Of a stretch of 64,000 bases of DNA, positions 38,164 to 49,900 are shown in pieces. Both the position numbers and the translations under genes were made by a program. Source of the DNA: Malurus cyaneus samueli (Eukaryota; Chordata; Aves; Passeriformes; Maluridae); assembly GCA_009741485.1 (NCBI GenBank), contig CM019218.1:45036840-45100839 (forward strand). The letters run 5' to 3'. Position 1 is the stretch's first letter; each line of letters begins with the position of its first letter. Below the pieces are notes generated by a model. It ran no database searches, was not told where the DNA came from, and was given only the letters and a program-made list of their open reading frames with translations.

Positions 38164-39735
38164 GTAAGAGCATGGCCTGAGTGCAACTCCCAGGAGATAA
38201 ATGCTTCTATGGGACAAGTCCCTGTGGATCAGCTTGGCAGCAGTCCTAACAGGACAGCAAGAGAAGCCAGCGCAAGAAATACTGCACTGAAGTGGTGTCT
38301 TGGACCCCAGGGTACAGGGGTGAATAAACGAGGGAACATGCTTTGGTTTTCCCCTTGACAGCTTCAAATTCCAAAGACACAGTGAAATCCTGCCCCAAAT
38401 AAATCACTTTTATCCATGTGGAGAGGCAGGTTGTGCTTACAGCAGCTCCACGTTAAAAGTGGCATAAAAGATGTCATTCTCAATGGCACGAAATATGCCA
38501 AAACAGTGAGCTGATATGTTTTCACATGGGATACACAGCTCTGCACACCTGGTGATTTGCTCAGGCTCTCAAACAAGGAATGGAGGGAAGCAACAGCACA
38601 AGTTGCCGCAGCTCTGGCGCAGAAAGAGCAGCAGAGGCGGGTGCTGGCGGATGGCACAGAGAGCTGGGGTGCACCCACTCAACCTGCCCAGGGACTTGAG
38701 ATGTTGCAACTTGCTCCAAGCAGAAAAGAGCAGCAAACCACGGTTTTCTCTGCAGTGTGGGCAAAGCACGGAAGGAGCAGAGCCTCCAGGGAGCTGCACT
38801 ACACTGCAGTGCCTTCAGAGCTGCAATGGCATTTGCTGTGTGTGCCCCTGCATATGTAGCTCCAGGCTTGGCTGGAGGGTGCAATCTGCTCCTTCAGACT
38901 ATTGCTATAGTCGTTTTCACTTAGAGTGCCTGCTGTTTCCTTTCAAAAACTGCTGCATCCCTGAGGTACAAAGGGCAGAAAACTCTTCCAGCAAAACCTG
39001 GGAGTCAGCAATCGAGAGGGGAAAATAAATTATTAAGGACCACACTAGGGCACGTTTTCTTTCTTTCTGTCTCAAGCAAAACTTAAATGACTTCTTCCTT
39101 CTCCCATCGTGGCTATGGTAATAACGCACATCTATTCATTATCCTCATCTTAACTAGAAAAGCTTCTTTCAATTTAGCACTTAATATAATTATGGTAAAT
39201 TAAACACTGTCTAGAAAAAGTCTTACTTTTTCAAAGCTATTATCTTACCCCTATAAAACTCTATCAGTTAAAAGTGAAGCCAGCTATTAAACAATACAGG
39301 TTTATAGCTATTCAGTGAGCAGAAAAGTGAGATGTTCAGTGGAAAATTGTTCAAATTCTATTTCTAAATTCAATACCGCATCTCCAAGGGAAAGAGGGAG
39401 AATCTCATTAATGGTATCACAATGTCCCTCTCACATTGTGGAGATAGTACTTGAGCACCAATTCTCTGTTCACTTTCCTTCACCTCAACAGTTTCCTTTT
39501 TTAATGAGGGAAAAAAAATCTGCATTTTACAAAATTACAAGGTACATTATTGCCTTTGTGTGCTTTCAGATAAAGCTCTCTCTGGCTAGTGATGCATCAT
39601 TAATCTGATTTGTCCAAGAGACATACAGGATAAAAAGCACTTGGCTGCCACAAAGTCAATGGGAAAACACACAGACTTTGGGAAGGTCACAATAAACAAA
39701 AAATAAAAGCCATAAACTTCGACACTATTACTCTG

Positions 39736-39748
39736 AAAAAAAAAAAAA
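39736..39748. repeat. A13 homopolymer
   Basis: Thirteen A on the plus strand followed by AC-rich sequence. Confidence 0.9.
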
Positions 39749-40864
39749 CCAAAACAAAAAGACAAAGCATCTACAACAGATGTTCAAGAGAGATTTTTGG
39801 TAAATAGTCATTCTATGTTCTCCTAAATAAATCAAATGCAGGCTTAGTAATACTTGGAGTGATATTGGAAGCATTATTTTTAACACAACATAAGCATACC
39901 AGCCATCAGGAATAGAATATTAAGCAAAAAAATATCTTTAATATATTGTTTTTCAACAATTGGGAAAATATTAGTAGTAATTAACAGCAGCACTGGAACT
40001 GCTCTCTGCTAACTGTGCATCTTGTGGGGGAAAGCAAGTTTCTTATGTCAACACAATAACAGTTTTATGGCAGAGAACAGCATATTGTGCATTTCTGGGA
40101 AAAGGAATCTTTAGTGCTGTGGGGGTTATGATGGGGAAATTGCTTCTGAGCCACAATCAGTGTTTTTCACTTAGTCCCTATCTACCCATCTTTTATTTTC
40201 TCATGGGGATGCACCTGTTCAAAGAGAATAAAACTGGCCCTGTTGCACCCACTCTCTTAGCTTATTTAGACAAGTTCTTCAGTATCTTGCTTACATAATG
40301 GGATTATTTTTATTTATATTACAGAACAGCCCAGCAGAATCCAAGATGATACCACACTAAATATTGTGTGAATTTACAATAGGAGACCTTGACACCAAAG
40401 AACACATAATCCACGCAGATGGAAGATGCAAAAGGCGTGGAAAGCTGATATTGGCACACCCTGGCCATGTACCTTCTCAGGGTACTCAGAAATGAGAGAC
40501 TCTACACCACACTTCTCAGATATACTCACGGCTTCTCAGCTCACCTTATTCTCTTGGAAAAGAAAGCTTTCAGCACCTACACTGTGGGATTCCACAAGCC
40601 AAAACTTGAACATATCTTAGGAAAAACTAGGTTAGATGCCTGACAGTCTAGGCTTGGTCTACACAGCCTCCAGCCTTGTCCACAAGTCTGGGAGGTCCCC
40701 AAGTCTACTGCAATGCATAAGTGTGTGAATAAATGAGTGCAGATATGAATAAACGAGTGCAGGTGTGCCAAGGTGCCTCCCATGACCTGGAGTCCAGAGA
40801 GAAATTCGGGTACCAACAACAGTTTTATTACAGGCAACAAAGCCTGGGTGGCTCACTGCCGGTT

Positions 40865-40971
40865 AAAAAAACAACCAAAAACAAAAAAAAAAAAAAGCAA
40901 ACCAAACCACAAAAAAAACCCCCACCCCCCCCCCCCAAAAAAAAAAAACCCCAACAACCAAGAAATTGGGC
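40865..40971. repeat. A/C-only tract with C12
   Basis: Apart from one G at 40897, the plus strand contains only A and C. It includes C5-A-C12 (40919-40936) flanked by long A runs. The minus strand is therefore G/T-only with G-runs able to form a G-quadruplex. Frames across it are low-complexity and not coding. Confidence 0.93.
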
Positions 40972-41334
40972 CTTGTTTACATCCACTGAAACAAAACTAA
41001 ATTCTTATACATGATTATATACATTCTTACCAAGTTACATTTCCTCTTCAATAAGAAAGGTTACAAAGGCAGAGCAAGACAAGGAGGTTAGGCCAAATGA
41101 CAGATGTTAAAATAGCAGGAAGAAAATCTACTATAAACAAAACTGAAAAATACAAAGACTGTGTATTTCTTAGGTAATACACCTGTGTCCTGCTCTAGAT
41201 TGACAATAACAGAGCTCCATGGAAGGCAGTTTAAATTGCTGCCTTGCCCACTGGTGCTGTAATTTGCATGGTGCATTCAACGGTCACTGAAAGCCTTCAC
41301 AGTCCAAGTAAGGATTACAAATTTACAAAAAAAA
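40972..41334. other. Unique sequence between two A/C tracts
   Basis: No gene or repeat seen. Confidence 0.6.
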
Positions 41335-41395
41335 AAAAAACAACAAAAAAAACCCAAAAAAAACCCCAAAAAACAAACAAACAAAAAAAAACCCC
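41335..41395. repeat. 61-bp A/C-only tract
   Basis: Uninterrupted A and C on the plus strand, mostly A runs separated by C to CCCC. It lies about 360 bases from a similar tract of the same strand polarity. Confidence 0.93.
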
Positions 41396-44300
41396 TAAAC
41401 TGTCTTTGACCCATATATGAAAGAAAAGGTCATGAAATGATCTGCAAATCCAGATTACTCTCCTTCGCAAGGTAAGGTAAGGTGAAAAAAATAATTCACT
41501 GCATCAGTAACTGTCAGGCTTGCAGCAGTGTGTGAGGCTCTTTTTCAAAGGAACACAGCAAGAAAAGACAGAAATATTCATCTTATAACATGGAAATCTC
41601 ATTTATTTGCATCCTTGCCAGGAGCTTGCCAAAATAACCACCCTGACAGAGCATTAATTCCAGTGGCAATTCCACATTCACATTTCAGGGATTTTACAGA
41701 TGAGCCAGCAGCAGCTCCCTGAATGGACTGCGCAATATTTGATAAAGTGTATAAAAGCCTTGGTCACTCCTACTACCACATAAAAGTGAATTCTTCCTGA
41801 TGCTGAAGTCATACCAAAAAGAGAAAGCATAAAAGTATCAAAACAACAACAACAAAAAAGTTTAAATTGTTCTTTTCATTCTGCCAATATTACTCACAAT
41901 AAGCAACAGTTACCCACACTATGCAACGCAGCAGAATTCCCTCCCTCTCTTCATTGGGACATGGCAAATTTTTGCTGTGAGGAGAGAATTCTCTGTCATT
42001 TTAATCTGAGAAAAGAGCAAATCAATGCAACAATGAAATGCCAGAATAGGCTTTGCACTCTTAACTGGCATCAAACAACACAGGTAACAAAAGCCAAGCT
42101 GTCTCTGCAACACTGAAGGTGGGAAGGAACAATGACACTACAACAGTTGTCTGGAACAAAATGTATTAGCATGAAAATTAAAATGCCTTTTAGAGCAATC
42201 TCATGTTTTTGCCGAGAGAAAACTGAAGGAGAGCTAGCAGGAGACTGCTTTTGTGCCTGAGGTGCTGGGACGCAGAGGGACCAAGTGCACATTTAAGCTT
42301 TCCACTCAACACAGAATGAGACATTTCATCCCTCGATGCCTCTCTGCCACATCTGATAGATAAGCAGCAAGTCTGCTTTTATCTTGGCCTCTGCTGATCG
42401 ATTCAGACAGCACATCCTTCAGGACTCTACTACAGTAGCATTCGAGTTTGGGAATACACACAAAATAGCTATTACATTATTCCTTGGGGGTACAATTTCA
42501 CATTGATTGATTCACTGACAGATTAGATAGGATGCAGCAGGCAGGCTGCATGTTGAGGTTTTCCCCCCACAAGGAGAGCTGCACACATCCCAGTTGATCA
42601 AGGATGTGCGTATTTCTCTTTAGACTTTAGCTGGTTAACTTTACACTGATCCTATGATCATGCAAATGGTAACTGGGTTGCCAAAACACTCCAATTCGTA
42701 CAGCCTGAAGTCAATTCCCAGTAAGGTGAAGCTTGGCATTAAATTTAACAAAACACACAGAAAAACTACTATCAAGAGAACTGCCAGCACGGTAAGGTTA
42801 TTGATATTGGCACGGAGCACAGACCTCAGTGACACATTGCAAAAGGAAAGCCCAGGTATAAACCTGGCTGTTTATTAAACAAAGAGGAGAATAGAGCCTT
42901 TTCAATTCAAAGTTTGACTTATACACCTATAAATCCTTCAGTCTGAAAGGAGTGTAAAGGAATAAATGGCACAATTTCAACTATAGCTCTCCAAACAGCA
43001 CAGGAAATTGAGACTAAAGAACAAGGGATATGCTTACGGTTTTTATGCAGCTTGAAACCATCACACAAGCAGCTGGACTATTCTAACCCAAAAAAAAAAA
43101 AAAATTCCTTTCACATCACTCTCCTTCTGTGATGTGCAGAAACCATTTACAGGTAACTCTTTCTAACCTGCTGTTAGCTGCTTCCAATTTTGCAGAATAT
43201 TGCCTGCAGTGCCTTGATTTCTTTGTATTACACAGATGCATAAACGGTACCTAGAGCCTGATGCAAGCACAACACTCCCATGCCTTGAGCAGAGAAAGAG
43301 TATTTCATTAATTAAGAAATGTGGAAACCTGGGCAGGTTGTACACTGCTCCTTAGTCCTCCACACAGCCTCAGCAGCTACTTATCAAAAGGGTGTTTTTC
43401 AGGATGGTTGTCTCCTTCCTCCTTCATTGCATGACCAGAAGGAGCTACACCGGTGAGGAGGAGCTGGGATGAAGGCAGAACCTGTGATTTAGTCACAAGC
43501 CTCTACAATCAAATGCACCACAACCACACTGCTCCATATGAGGGCTGAGCACTCCTCACACAGCAGCACCTGGGAGGAGCTTGCTCAGTCTCAAGATGCC
43601 TGGTGCTCTAAAGCACAGCACAAACACCAGCAATGACAGTCAGGAGCCTGCGTGAGGAGTGAGCAAGCCCAGGCCCACACTGAGACATGCTGGCAGAGCA
43701 GGTCACTGTCATTCCAGCCCAAACTCACTTGAAATTTGGCATTTGGATTGTTCCCATTCCCTGAGCTGCTTCTTTTTAATAACCACAGCAGGCATGCAAA
43801 AACACCTACAATGAGCTGCCAGAGACATCTCATGTTGAAGAGTGGAGGCGTGAGGAGAAGCATTTCTGGCTGAGAAAATGCTGTGCTATTAACGCTCCGA
43901 AGGCAGGGAGGTCAGGAGAAAAAAACAAAAACACAAAATGCAGCTTTTCTCCCAAATAAAACAAGAGATCAAATAGCACAAATCTGTGCAGTTGCAGAGG
44001 GAGGTCTACGCTCCATGGCTCGGCAGCACGAGGCCCCTGCTGACACACTTCATTGCAGTTTCATTTTTACCTCCAGCCCCAGGTCCGGCACTAAAAGACC
44101 TTCAGCGTTGGCAACACTGACAATCTCACAATTGCCTCCAGCAGATAACAGCTCCGTTGGACATGAAGTGAATCTGACCCAATTCAGATTAGCTTAACTA
44201 AAATTTTTATGACCTATGAACATAATAAGAGTTAGCCAAGCCTCAGTTTTGCTCTGAACATGGCACACTGATTTAAAACATTGTGCATTACAGATAATAG

Positions 44301-44861
44301 GAATGGCTTTTCCCCAGAGATATCCTTGATTCCAAACCACAGCACTGAATCAGTCACAGAGCCATTCTTCTTCTGCAGCCAAGAAAGTATCTTGCTAAAT
44401 TTCTAATCCAGCAATGGAAACTGAACTACCTGTACCGTACAAACCTCCCTCCCACTCACCTGATGAATCAGTGTTGCAATAAAGCACATGAAAATTAAAT
44501 TAAACACCACACAAAGATTAGAGCAGTAAATCCGCCTTTCAGTTACATTCATGCATCACCATTATTAAATCATTCCTTATGTTCACACTGTCCACTTCAG
44601 AAATAGGCAGTGCATAGGACTATTGCCTGCATTTTCTCCTTTGAATCAGAGAACTGCTGTCCCTACCTCCATCAATAGCACCACAAAATAACACCTGGAG
44701 CTGAATCTGACTCCCTTGCTGCTCCCACACCCTTTCAGCCCAGCTCAGCTGGTCCCCTCCTTAACCGGCTGGGTGGGGATGTTGTCAGGGTCACCTACGA
44801 TCCCCACCAGGAGCTGCCCAGCCGAGAACACCCATTCTCCTCTTTTGGCAAGAGAACTTAC
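41396..44861. other. Unique sequence
   Basis: No gene recognised. Three GGTAA units lie near 41468-41482 and an A15 run at 43090-43104. The segment 42340-42840 carries a hydrophobic minus-strand open frame (see rejected items) and could be conserved non-coding DNA. A strong isolated minus-strand donor (CATCAG|GTGAGTGG) sits at about 44458 without an evident acceptor. Confidence 0.6.
43090..43104. repeat. A15 homopolymer
   Basis: Fifteen A on the plus strand in unique sequence. Confidence 0.95.
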
Positions 44862-44929
44862 CACACACAGAGCCTGACCCGGGGCTTCTGTCTCTCCCTC
44901 CCCACTCGCACCTCTTTGAAAACTTGCTG
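44862..44929 (-). other. Candidate second or third exon, 68 nt
   Basis: On the minus strand a textbook acceptor (TGCCACCTTTCCTCCTTAG|CAG) and donor (TGTGTG|GTAAGT) enclose 68 GC-rich bases. All three frames are open, so coding status cannot be told; a 5'UTR exon is equally possible. It lies 978 bases downstream of the strong donor in the CpG island, in the same direction, which is the expected arrangement for early exons of one transcript. An alternative acceptor three bases further on (CAGCAG) is possible. Confidence 0.35.
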
Positions 44930-45402
44930 CTAAGGAGGAAAGGTGGCAGATGGGGACACAGCCAATGCAGTGTCTGTTCTCTGCTGTACAGACATTGCTG
45001 AATACTGTTCTTATCTTATACATCAGTGCAAAGAGGAGGAAGGAATATTTTGAAAACAAAGATACTGCTGCAGCTGGATAAAGTAAGGAGGTGACTACAC
45101 AGCCTAAAGAACTTTCCCCCTCACTTATGTTAAACAATTGTTTCATACTACAGCACTTTAGGTTTGCATAGCACTTGACAAACATGGTTTCTGATCCAGC
45201 TTGTATGTTTATTTCTCCAGGAATGCTGGCTTGACTCAGTGCAAGCTAAAAGCATTTCCAAACTCAGGTCTATCTGGTTTTTAGACAGAAACGCTTGCAG
45301 TCTTTACCATGCTATCTACAAGTACCTACAGGAAACGTAATTACTATCGTCAATTAAATGTAGCCAGTTAGTAACAGTGCCGTCTCCTTACTAGTTCCTC
45401 AC

Positions 45403-45458
45403 CAGGCTGGAAGAAGTACCTTAAAAGCGCATTCCACCTACCAGATATGCCCACATGT
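45403..45458 (-). other. Candidate early exon, 56 nt
   Basis: The minus-strand acceptor GACCTGATTTCTTTAG and donor AGCCTG|GTGAGG bracket 56 bases. One frame is open, two have stops. It lies between the CpG-island donor and the exon candidate at 44929-44862 and could be an optional exon of the same transcript. The donor is weaker than its neighbours. Confidence 0.2.
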
Positions 45459-45956
45459 CTAAAGAAATCAGGTCTCCTTGACAGCACGCCATCCCACACG
45501 CCACACCGGCCGCTTGCTGGCCTCCCAGGCCTGCCATACGGACTCGGGGGGCAGGGGGGTTACCCCACAGCTCCCATCGCCAAATACCAAAAGGCACACA
45601 TAGAAACGGCAACACAAAACACGGGCTGGACACAAAACACAGATAGAGGCGGCAGGGTCACCCTCACAGAGCGGGCACAGAGCACACGCCGCTCGCAAGA
45701 CGACTCCTCGGTACCAGCTTATACTTAAAAATAGGCAGCCTGGCAGCGTGGGGGACAAGGAAAAAGCTGGCACGAGGGGCGAGGGAATGGATTTATTGGG
45801 ACAATTTAGGGCGGGTATTTGCTTTTGTAGGGTATTTTGGAGAGGATGGCTTTTGCGGGATTCGGACGTGGCTTTTGGGGCTCGAGGGGAAGCCCGGTGC
45901 GTCTTACCTGGCCGGGGCGGCCGAGCCCCTGCGCGGTGCCGCCCTCAGCACGCCGC

Positions 45957-45976
45957 GCCCCGCCGCCGCCGCCGCA
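45957..45976. repeat. CCG trinucleotide run
   Basis: About five CCG units in the CpG-island core (GCGG on the minus strand). Confidence 0.85.
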
Positions 45977-45981
45977 TCGCC

Positions 45982-46019
45982 GGGACACGCGTGGGACGGG
46001 GCGCGGGGACACGCGTGGG
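45982..46019. promoter_or_regulatory. Two GGGACACGCGTGGG direct repeats
   Basis: The 14-mer GGGACACGCGTGGG occurs at 45982-45995 and 46006-46019, 24 bases apart, with ACGGGGCGCG between. Each contains the palindrome CACGCGTG, which overlaps the CACGCG site used by HES/HEY-type bHLH repressors. Factor identity is inference. Confidence 0.5.
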
Positions 46020-46193
46020 CCCCGCGAGAGAGCCGCCCCCCGGCGGCACGAAAGCGCCGAGCGCCGGGCCGCGCCGGACAGCTGCTCGGGGAGGCGGCGG
46101 CAGGAAATACCAAAGACTGATCAACCACGCTAGGAGGAGGGAGGGAAGAGGGGGAATGGAGGAGAAAAAATAGAGAGGAAAATAAAAGGAGGG

Positions 46194-46211
46194 AAAAAAA
46201 AAAAAAAAAAA
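46194..46211. repeat. A18 homopolymer
   Basis: Eighteen A inside a purine-rich stretch of the CpG island (T-rich on the minus strand). Confidence 0.95.
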
Positions 46212-46339
46212 GGAAAGGAAAGGAAACGTGCAAAATCCGGGCGGGATCGGCACGGCGCGGAGCCGGCGCGGTGCTCGGTTCCCTGCGGGAGCGCCCCGGC
46301 CTTTCCCGGCCGGAGCTCGGCTCCCTTCGGTTTGTTATT

Positions 46340-46340
<1 letters not shown>

Positions 46341-46370
<30 letters not shown>
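46341..46370. repeat. C30 homopolymer
   Basis: Exactly thirty consecutive C on the plus strand, inside the CpG island. The minus strand is G30, a strong G-quadruplex former. The true length may be mis-called. Confidence 0.97.
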
Positions 46371-46940
46371 ACACTCCCGCAGTTTGTTCTTTCTTCTGCT
46401 CGGCACAGGGAGAGCCTGAAGCCAAGGCAGAGTAAATAAAGCAAAACCACCGATCCCTTAAACAAGAAACAGGCGGACCCCCCGGCCAGCAAGCAGCAAG
46501 CCATCCCTGGGGTTCACTGACGCCACGCGCAAGATAATGGAGAAAAGCCAACCTGGAGGAATCACCACGCTGAAGCCCTGCAGCTGCAGGAGCACTTTGT
46601 CTCAGCATCCAGCCACACGCCGACGCCGTGGCTCAAAGGCGCCCATGCAATATGCAGCCCTGACACGCAGCTGGGCACGCTCCCAGCTTCGCCTGTGCAT
46701 CCAGAGCGAAAAATCAATCCCATGGCAAGCACGGACCCCTAAGCTCCTCCAGACGAGGAGGACAGTCCAATCATCGCATCCCTGGCCGCAGCCTGCCTGC
46801 CCTTCGGGGGAGGCATGACTTTACAGGCAGCACAGTATCTGGTAAAGCATCACGGCAGAAAACGACCTAGCCACACGCATTTAACTGCTGCTTCCTGTCG
46901 CCCCCACTCTGCGGGTCCCGCGGTTCAGCACTGGACCAAG

Positions 46941-49900
46941 AACAGGAAGCCAAGCAGGACTTTACACCTCCTTCGTCTTCACGGGAAAGGGGGTAGCAGA
47001 GTTAAAAGGTACCTAAACTTTCTGAAACCAAAATCACATGAAGGGATAATGTGACCAGCATGAGTCTGACTTGCATCACTGAAGTCTGAATCACCCATGT
47101 ACTTCAAACTGAAGCTTTGGTGCAAAATACAGCATGAAGCTCAGACTCATGCTTCTGAAACCAGAAGCATTAAATCATATGCCTGACATGCTCCCTACCC
47201 CACCCTTCACAGAAAAGGCCAGATCCTTTTTTGCTTTAGTGTGTGCAGCCTCTGAACCAAGGCAAAGACCACTAGCTCTGATGTTCCTCTAACTACTCAG
47301 GAAGCCAGCTTCCAATGCTAAAAAGCAGCAACTCATTACTTGAAAAGGTCTCTGAGATCTTAATGAAAAATCCTGAATTCATTCAAAGCTGCAAGCTCAA
47401 CTTGGACCAATTTCTCTCGCTTACTACCTCCAGCTCCATCCCATGCACAGACTACAAGGCTTCACCCTGTATCACTCATATCCATGCACCTAATGCCAAC
47501 AGAGGGTAGCTGATTTTCTCCTAGTGAGCTCAGTGGGACATAGAGCTGAATGCCCAATAGCTAGCTAGGAGTAGAGCATGGTACTGGAGGGAGAAGTCAC
47601 CATCCATTTTGGCTCTTTCCCAGGAGTGCTAGTACAAAGCAGAATAAACAGATCATAAACTTAACTACGAATAGTTCACACACCTAAGCAGTCTCTGATA
47701 TTCGAGAGTCACCACAGCCCTTCTCTACCCACTGAATAAGCCCCTGAATCACTTGTAGAGGGCAGGTGATTTTAAGTTCACTTGTATTTGTTGTGAGTTC
47801 TGCCATCATCTGCAAGGTGTGGAGAGTTGTCATGATTCCAGCTGCCTTCAAGTTGGTTGGGATTTTCACTTAATCCTCACCAAGATTTTACCCTTAGGGC
47901 AAGCATGTACTCTACAATGGGGCAGGGCACTCCTTGGAGATGCCAAGGCCTCTCATTACCCTGGCCCAGGGCACTGCCAGGTTAAGCCACAGTCTTGGAG
48001 GCTGAAGCAGCTCACCCTGCCTCATACTGCCTTCTCAGTCTCCCTGCTGCCTCCTGTCCTGTCTGTTCCAGGTCACACTGGGGTCCTCCACTCTCTTTAC
48101 CCTTCTGTTTTTACAATTGGAACACTCAAATGCAGCCAGGTATTTTGCCAGCACCTTGTCTGGTACAAATGGCTTTTTAACTAAATCGTGGACTTGACCT
48201 TGGTCTGACTATCTGCATCCAGACTGGCTTTGTCCCACCATGGCTTCTCAGCTCCTTTGGTACAGAGATCTACAGTTTCCAGTGTCCCTACACAAAACTC
48301 AGTGGAATTCAGAGTTCACTTCCCAGGAATTTCTGTTTTAAACACATTTCTAAAAACACTTCTAAAATGTTTTGGCTAAAGTTTTCCTCTAAATTATTTT
48401 CATATCAGGCCATCATTCCATAGTTACTAGTAGTTCATCTGTTCACTGCCACATTGCCAGACACCATTCATTTGATTAAAAAAATGGAGCACCCAAAAAT
48501 ATTTCTGTCAAAATGGTTAGAGACCCTGATAAAGAATAATATATTTTGTTTTCCTATGTGCTCTAGGACAGTGCATGTGGCATTAGTGACGTGGATATGC
48601 AGAGCAAAATGATTGTCAGTTAAATTTTCAATATTTTGTCAGTAAACTGGACCATCAAAGAAAATTTTCCTCACGCTGATGCTTTGCATCGTGCAGCCAT
48701 GGCATTTCTTATGGTCCAGGAAGCCCTGGACTTGAATTTGCTGTTTCTTCAGACCTTGCACCAGATGAGTCCTCTGACTCTGGGTTAGAGCAATCCATCA
48801 CTTCCCTGTGTGTCTGCCAAAGCTGGGACCTGGATCTGTTCTCCACCTTATAAGTCCCCCACAGAAACGCGGAGCCTAAACAACGCAAACATTAATATTT
48901 TAGAGACCATTTTCCACAGCCCCCTAGCGTCTGTTCTGTTAGAAGCCATTCAGAAGACTCATCTGCTGGTTGTGTACTGTCTGCAGTTCATACAAACATA
49001 CCTGACAAATACACAAATAGACCTGTACTCGGGGTGAGCTTTGGTGAGTCCTGACACCACCTGAGCTCCCCAGCTTAAAGCTAATACATCAATATCCCCC
49101 AGATGTGACATACCCCTTTGACAAAAGCTCTCTGATGGATGTACCTTTCAGTTAGGGCTGAGGACCCTTCTGGCTTCAGCTCTCCTTTACAAGGAATCAG
49201 CGTTCCTTTTAGGGGTCTGCAGCTGTGATCTTTCCTTTGGGCATTTGCCAGTGTTTGCGATGCCTGCCCACCACAGCAACATATCTCTGTCCTAAAAGAG
49301 AACTCTATCACAAACAAGGGTAACAAAAGCCATAAAGCACCATAAGCTTTAATTCTGGTGCTGGGAGAGCGAAGTCAGAGTGTTTCAGCTGTTGTTATTC
49401 CAGTCCTTACAATCTAATAATGCAAATCAAAGACTGACAGAACACTGAAAAACAGTATTTTGTGTCTTTTTACGACAGCTCTTCTAGACATGCAACAACA
49501 CAGTATCAGTGTTACCTAAAAATTGTGGTAAAGACAGACAGGGGGTGAGCTGCTGTCACAGAAGATCACTCCATTCTCTCAGGTCAGCAGCCTACACAGG
49601 AAATGGTTGCAGTTCTTTCCCCTGCATCTTCCATTTCAAATACTCCACCTTTCATAAATGCTGAGTGAGCTCCTCTGTCCCCCAACAGAGATCAGACCCC
49701 ACCTATGTGAACTGTAAACGCATACTCATTTTGCAGAGTCCAGCAGACCTGCATTTTATGCTTTCCTATATGGCACAACATATCTACAATAGTTCTACAA
49801 GCTCCTGTTCATGATCAGAGACATAGTCAAATACCATAAAAGCTGTAAGATATATTTACTGGCCTCCATTAAAATGAAAATGGAGAGGATTATATTACTA

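Larger units (their letters stand above)
30354..40864. other. Unique sequence with scattered simple repeats
   Basis: No nameable gene or interspersed repeat. Simple repeats and one candidate plus-strand exon (38096-38163) are listed separately. A small inverted repeat CCTGTG/CACAGG (31758-31763 and 31773-31778) flanks TAATTATAG. A locally GC-rich patch at 38600-38860 has no splice sites that would make it an exon. Segments 33290-33400 and 34700-34860 have enhancer-like AT-rich motif content. Confidence 0.6.
45908..46330 (-). ncRNA. Candidate non-coding first exon (5'UTR or lncRNA)
   Basis: The minus strand reads CGGCCAG|GTAAGAC at 45908/45907, a near-perfect donor at the lower edge of the CpG-island core. 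The sequence upstream of it is very GC-rich and holds only short frames from ATG (one begins MRRRRRGAAC and stops). It therefore looks like a non-coding exon. The start site is not visible; 46330 is an arbitrary outer bound chosen below the C30 run. Candidate downstream exons are at 45458-45403 and 44929-44862. Whether it starts a protein gene or a lncRNA cannot be decided. Confidence 0.4.
45480..46940. promoter_or_regulatory. CpG island, probable promoter
   Basis: This is the only GC-rich, CpG-dense stretch in the window, with the densest core at about 45840-46330 (CCG repeats, GGGGCGG boxes, GCGCGG). In vertebrates such islands mark promoters. I see no convincing TATA box. A minus-strand splice donor at 45908 points to transcription toward lower coordinates. 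The purine-rich half (46130-46220) and the C30 run sit within the likely first exon or core promoter. Plus-strand transcription is not excluded, because CpG-island promoters are often bidirectional. No protein-coding first exon can be recognised. Confidence 0.85.

Noticed and set aside
38557..38859. GC-rich plus-strand frame with a coiled-coil-like start
   Set aside because: No usable splice donor and no homologue recognised; three overlapping frames are open because of base composition.
42641..42835. Minus-strand frame with a strong transmembrane-like segment
   Set aside because: No good donor follows it and T-rich DNA gives such frames often. The antisense strand carries an isolated donor (CACG|GTAAGG), so neither strand is convincing.
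45904..46608. 234-codon minus-strand open frame in the CpG island
   Set aside because: It is built from poly-G, poly-T and GC-rich low complexity (runs of Gly, Phe, Pro). It reflects composition, although the exon boundary inside it may be real.
46537..47054. Two adjoining plus-strand frames downstream of the CpG island
   Set aside because: Composition-driven frames in GC-rich DNA with no domain and no clear splice structure.
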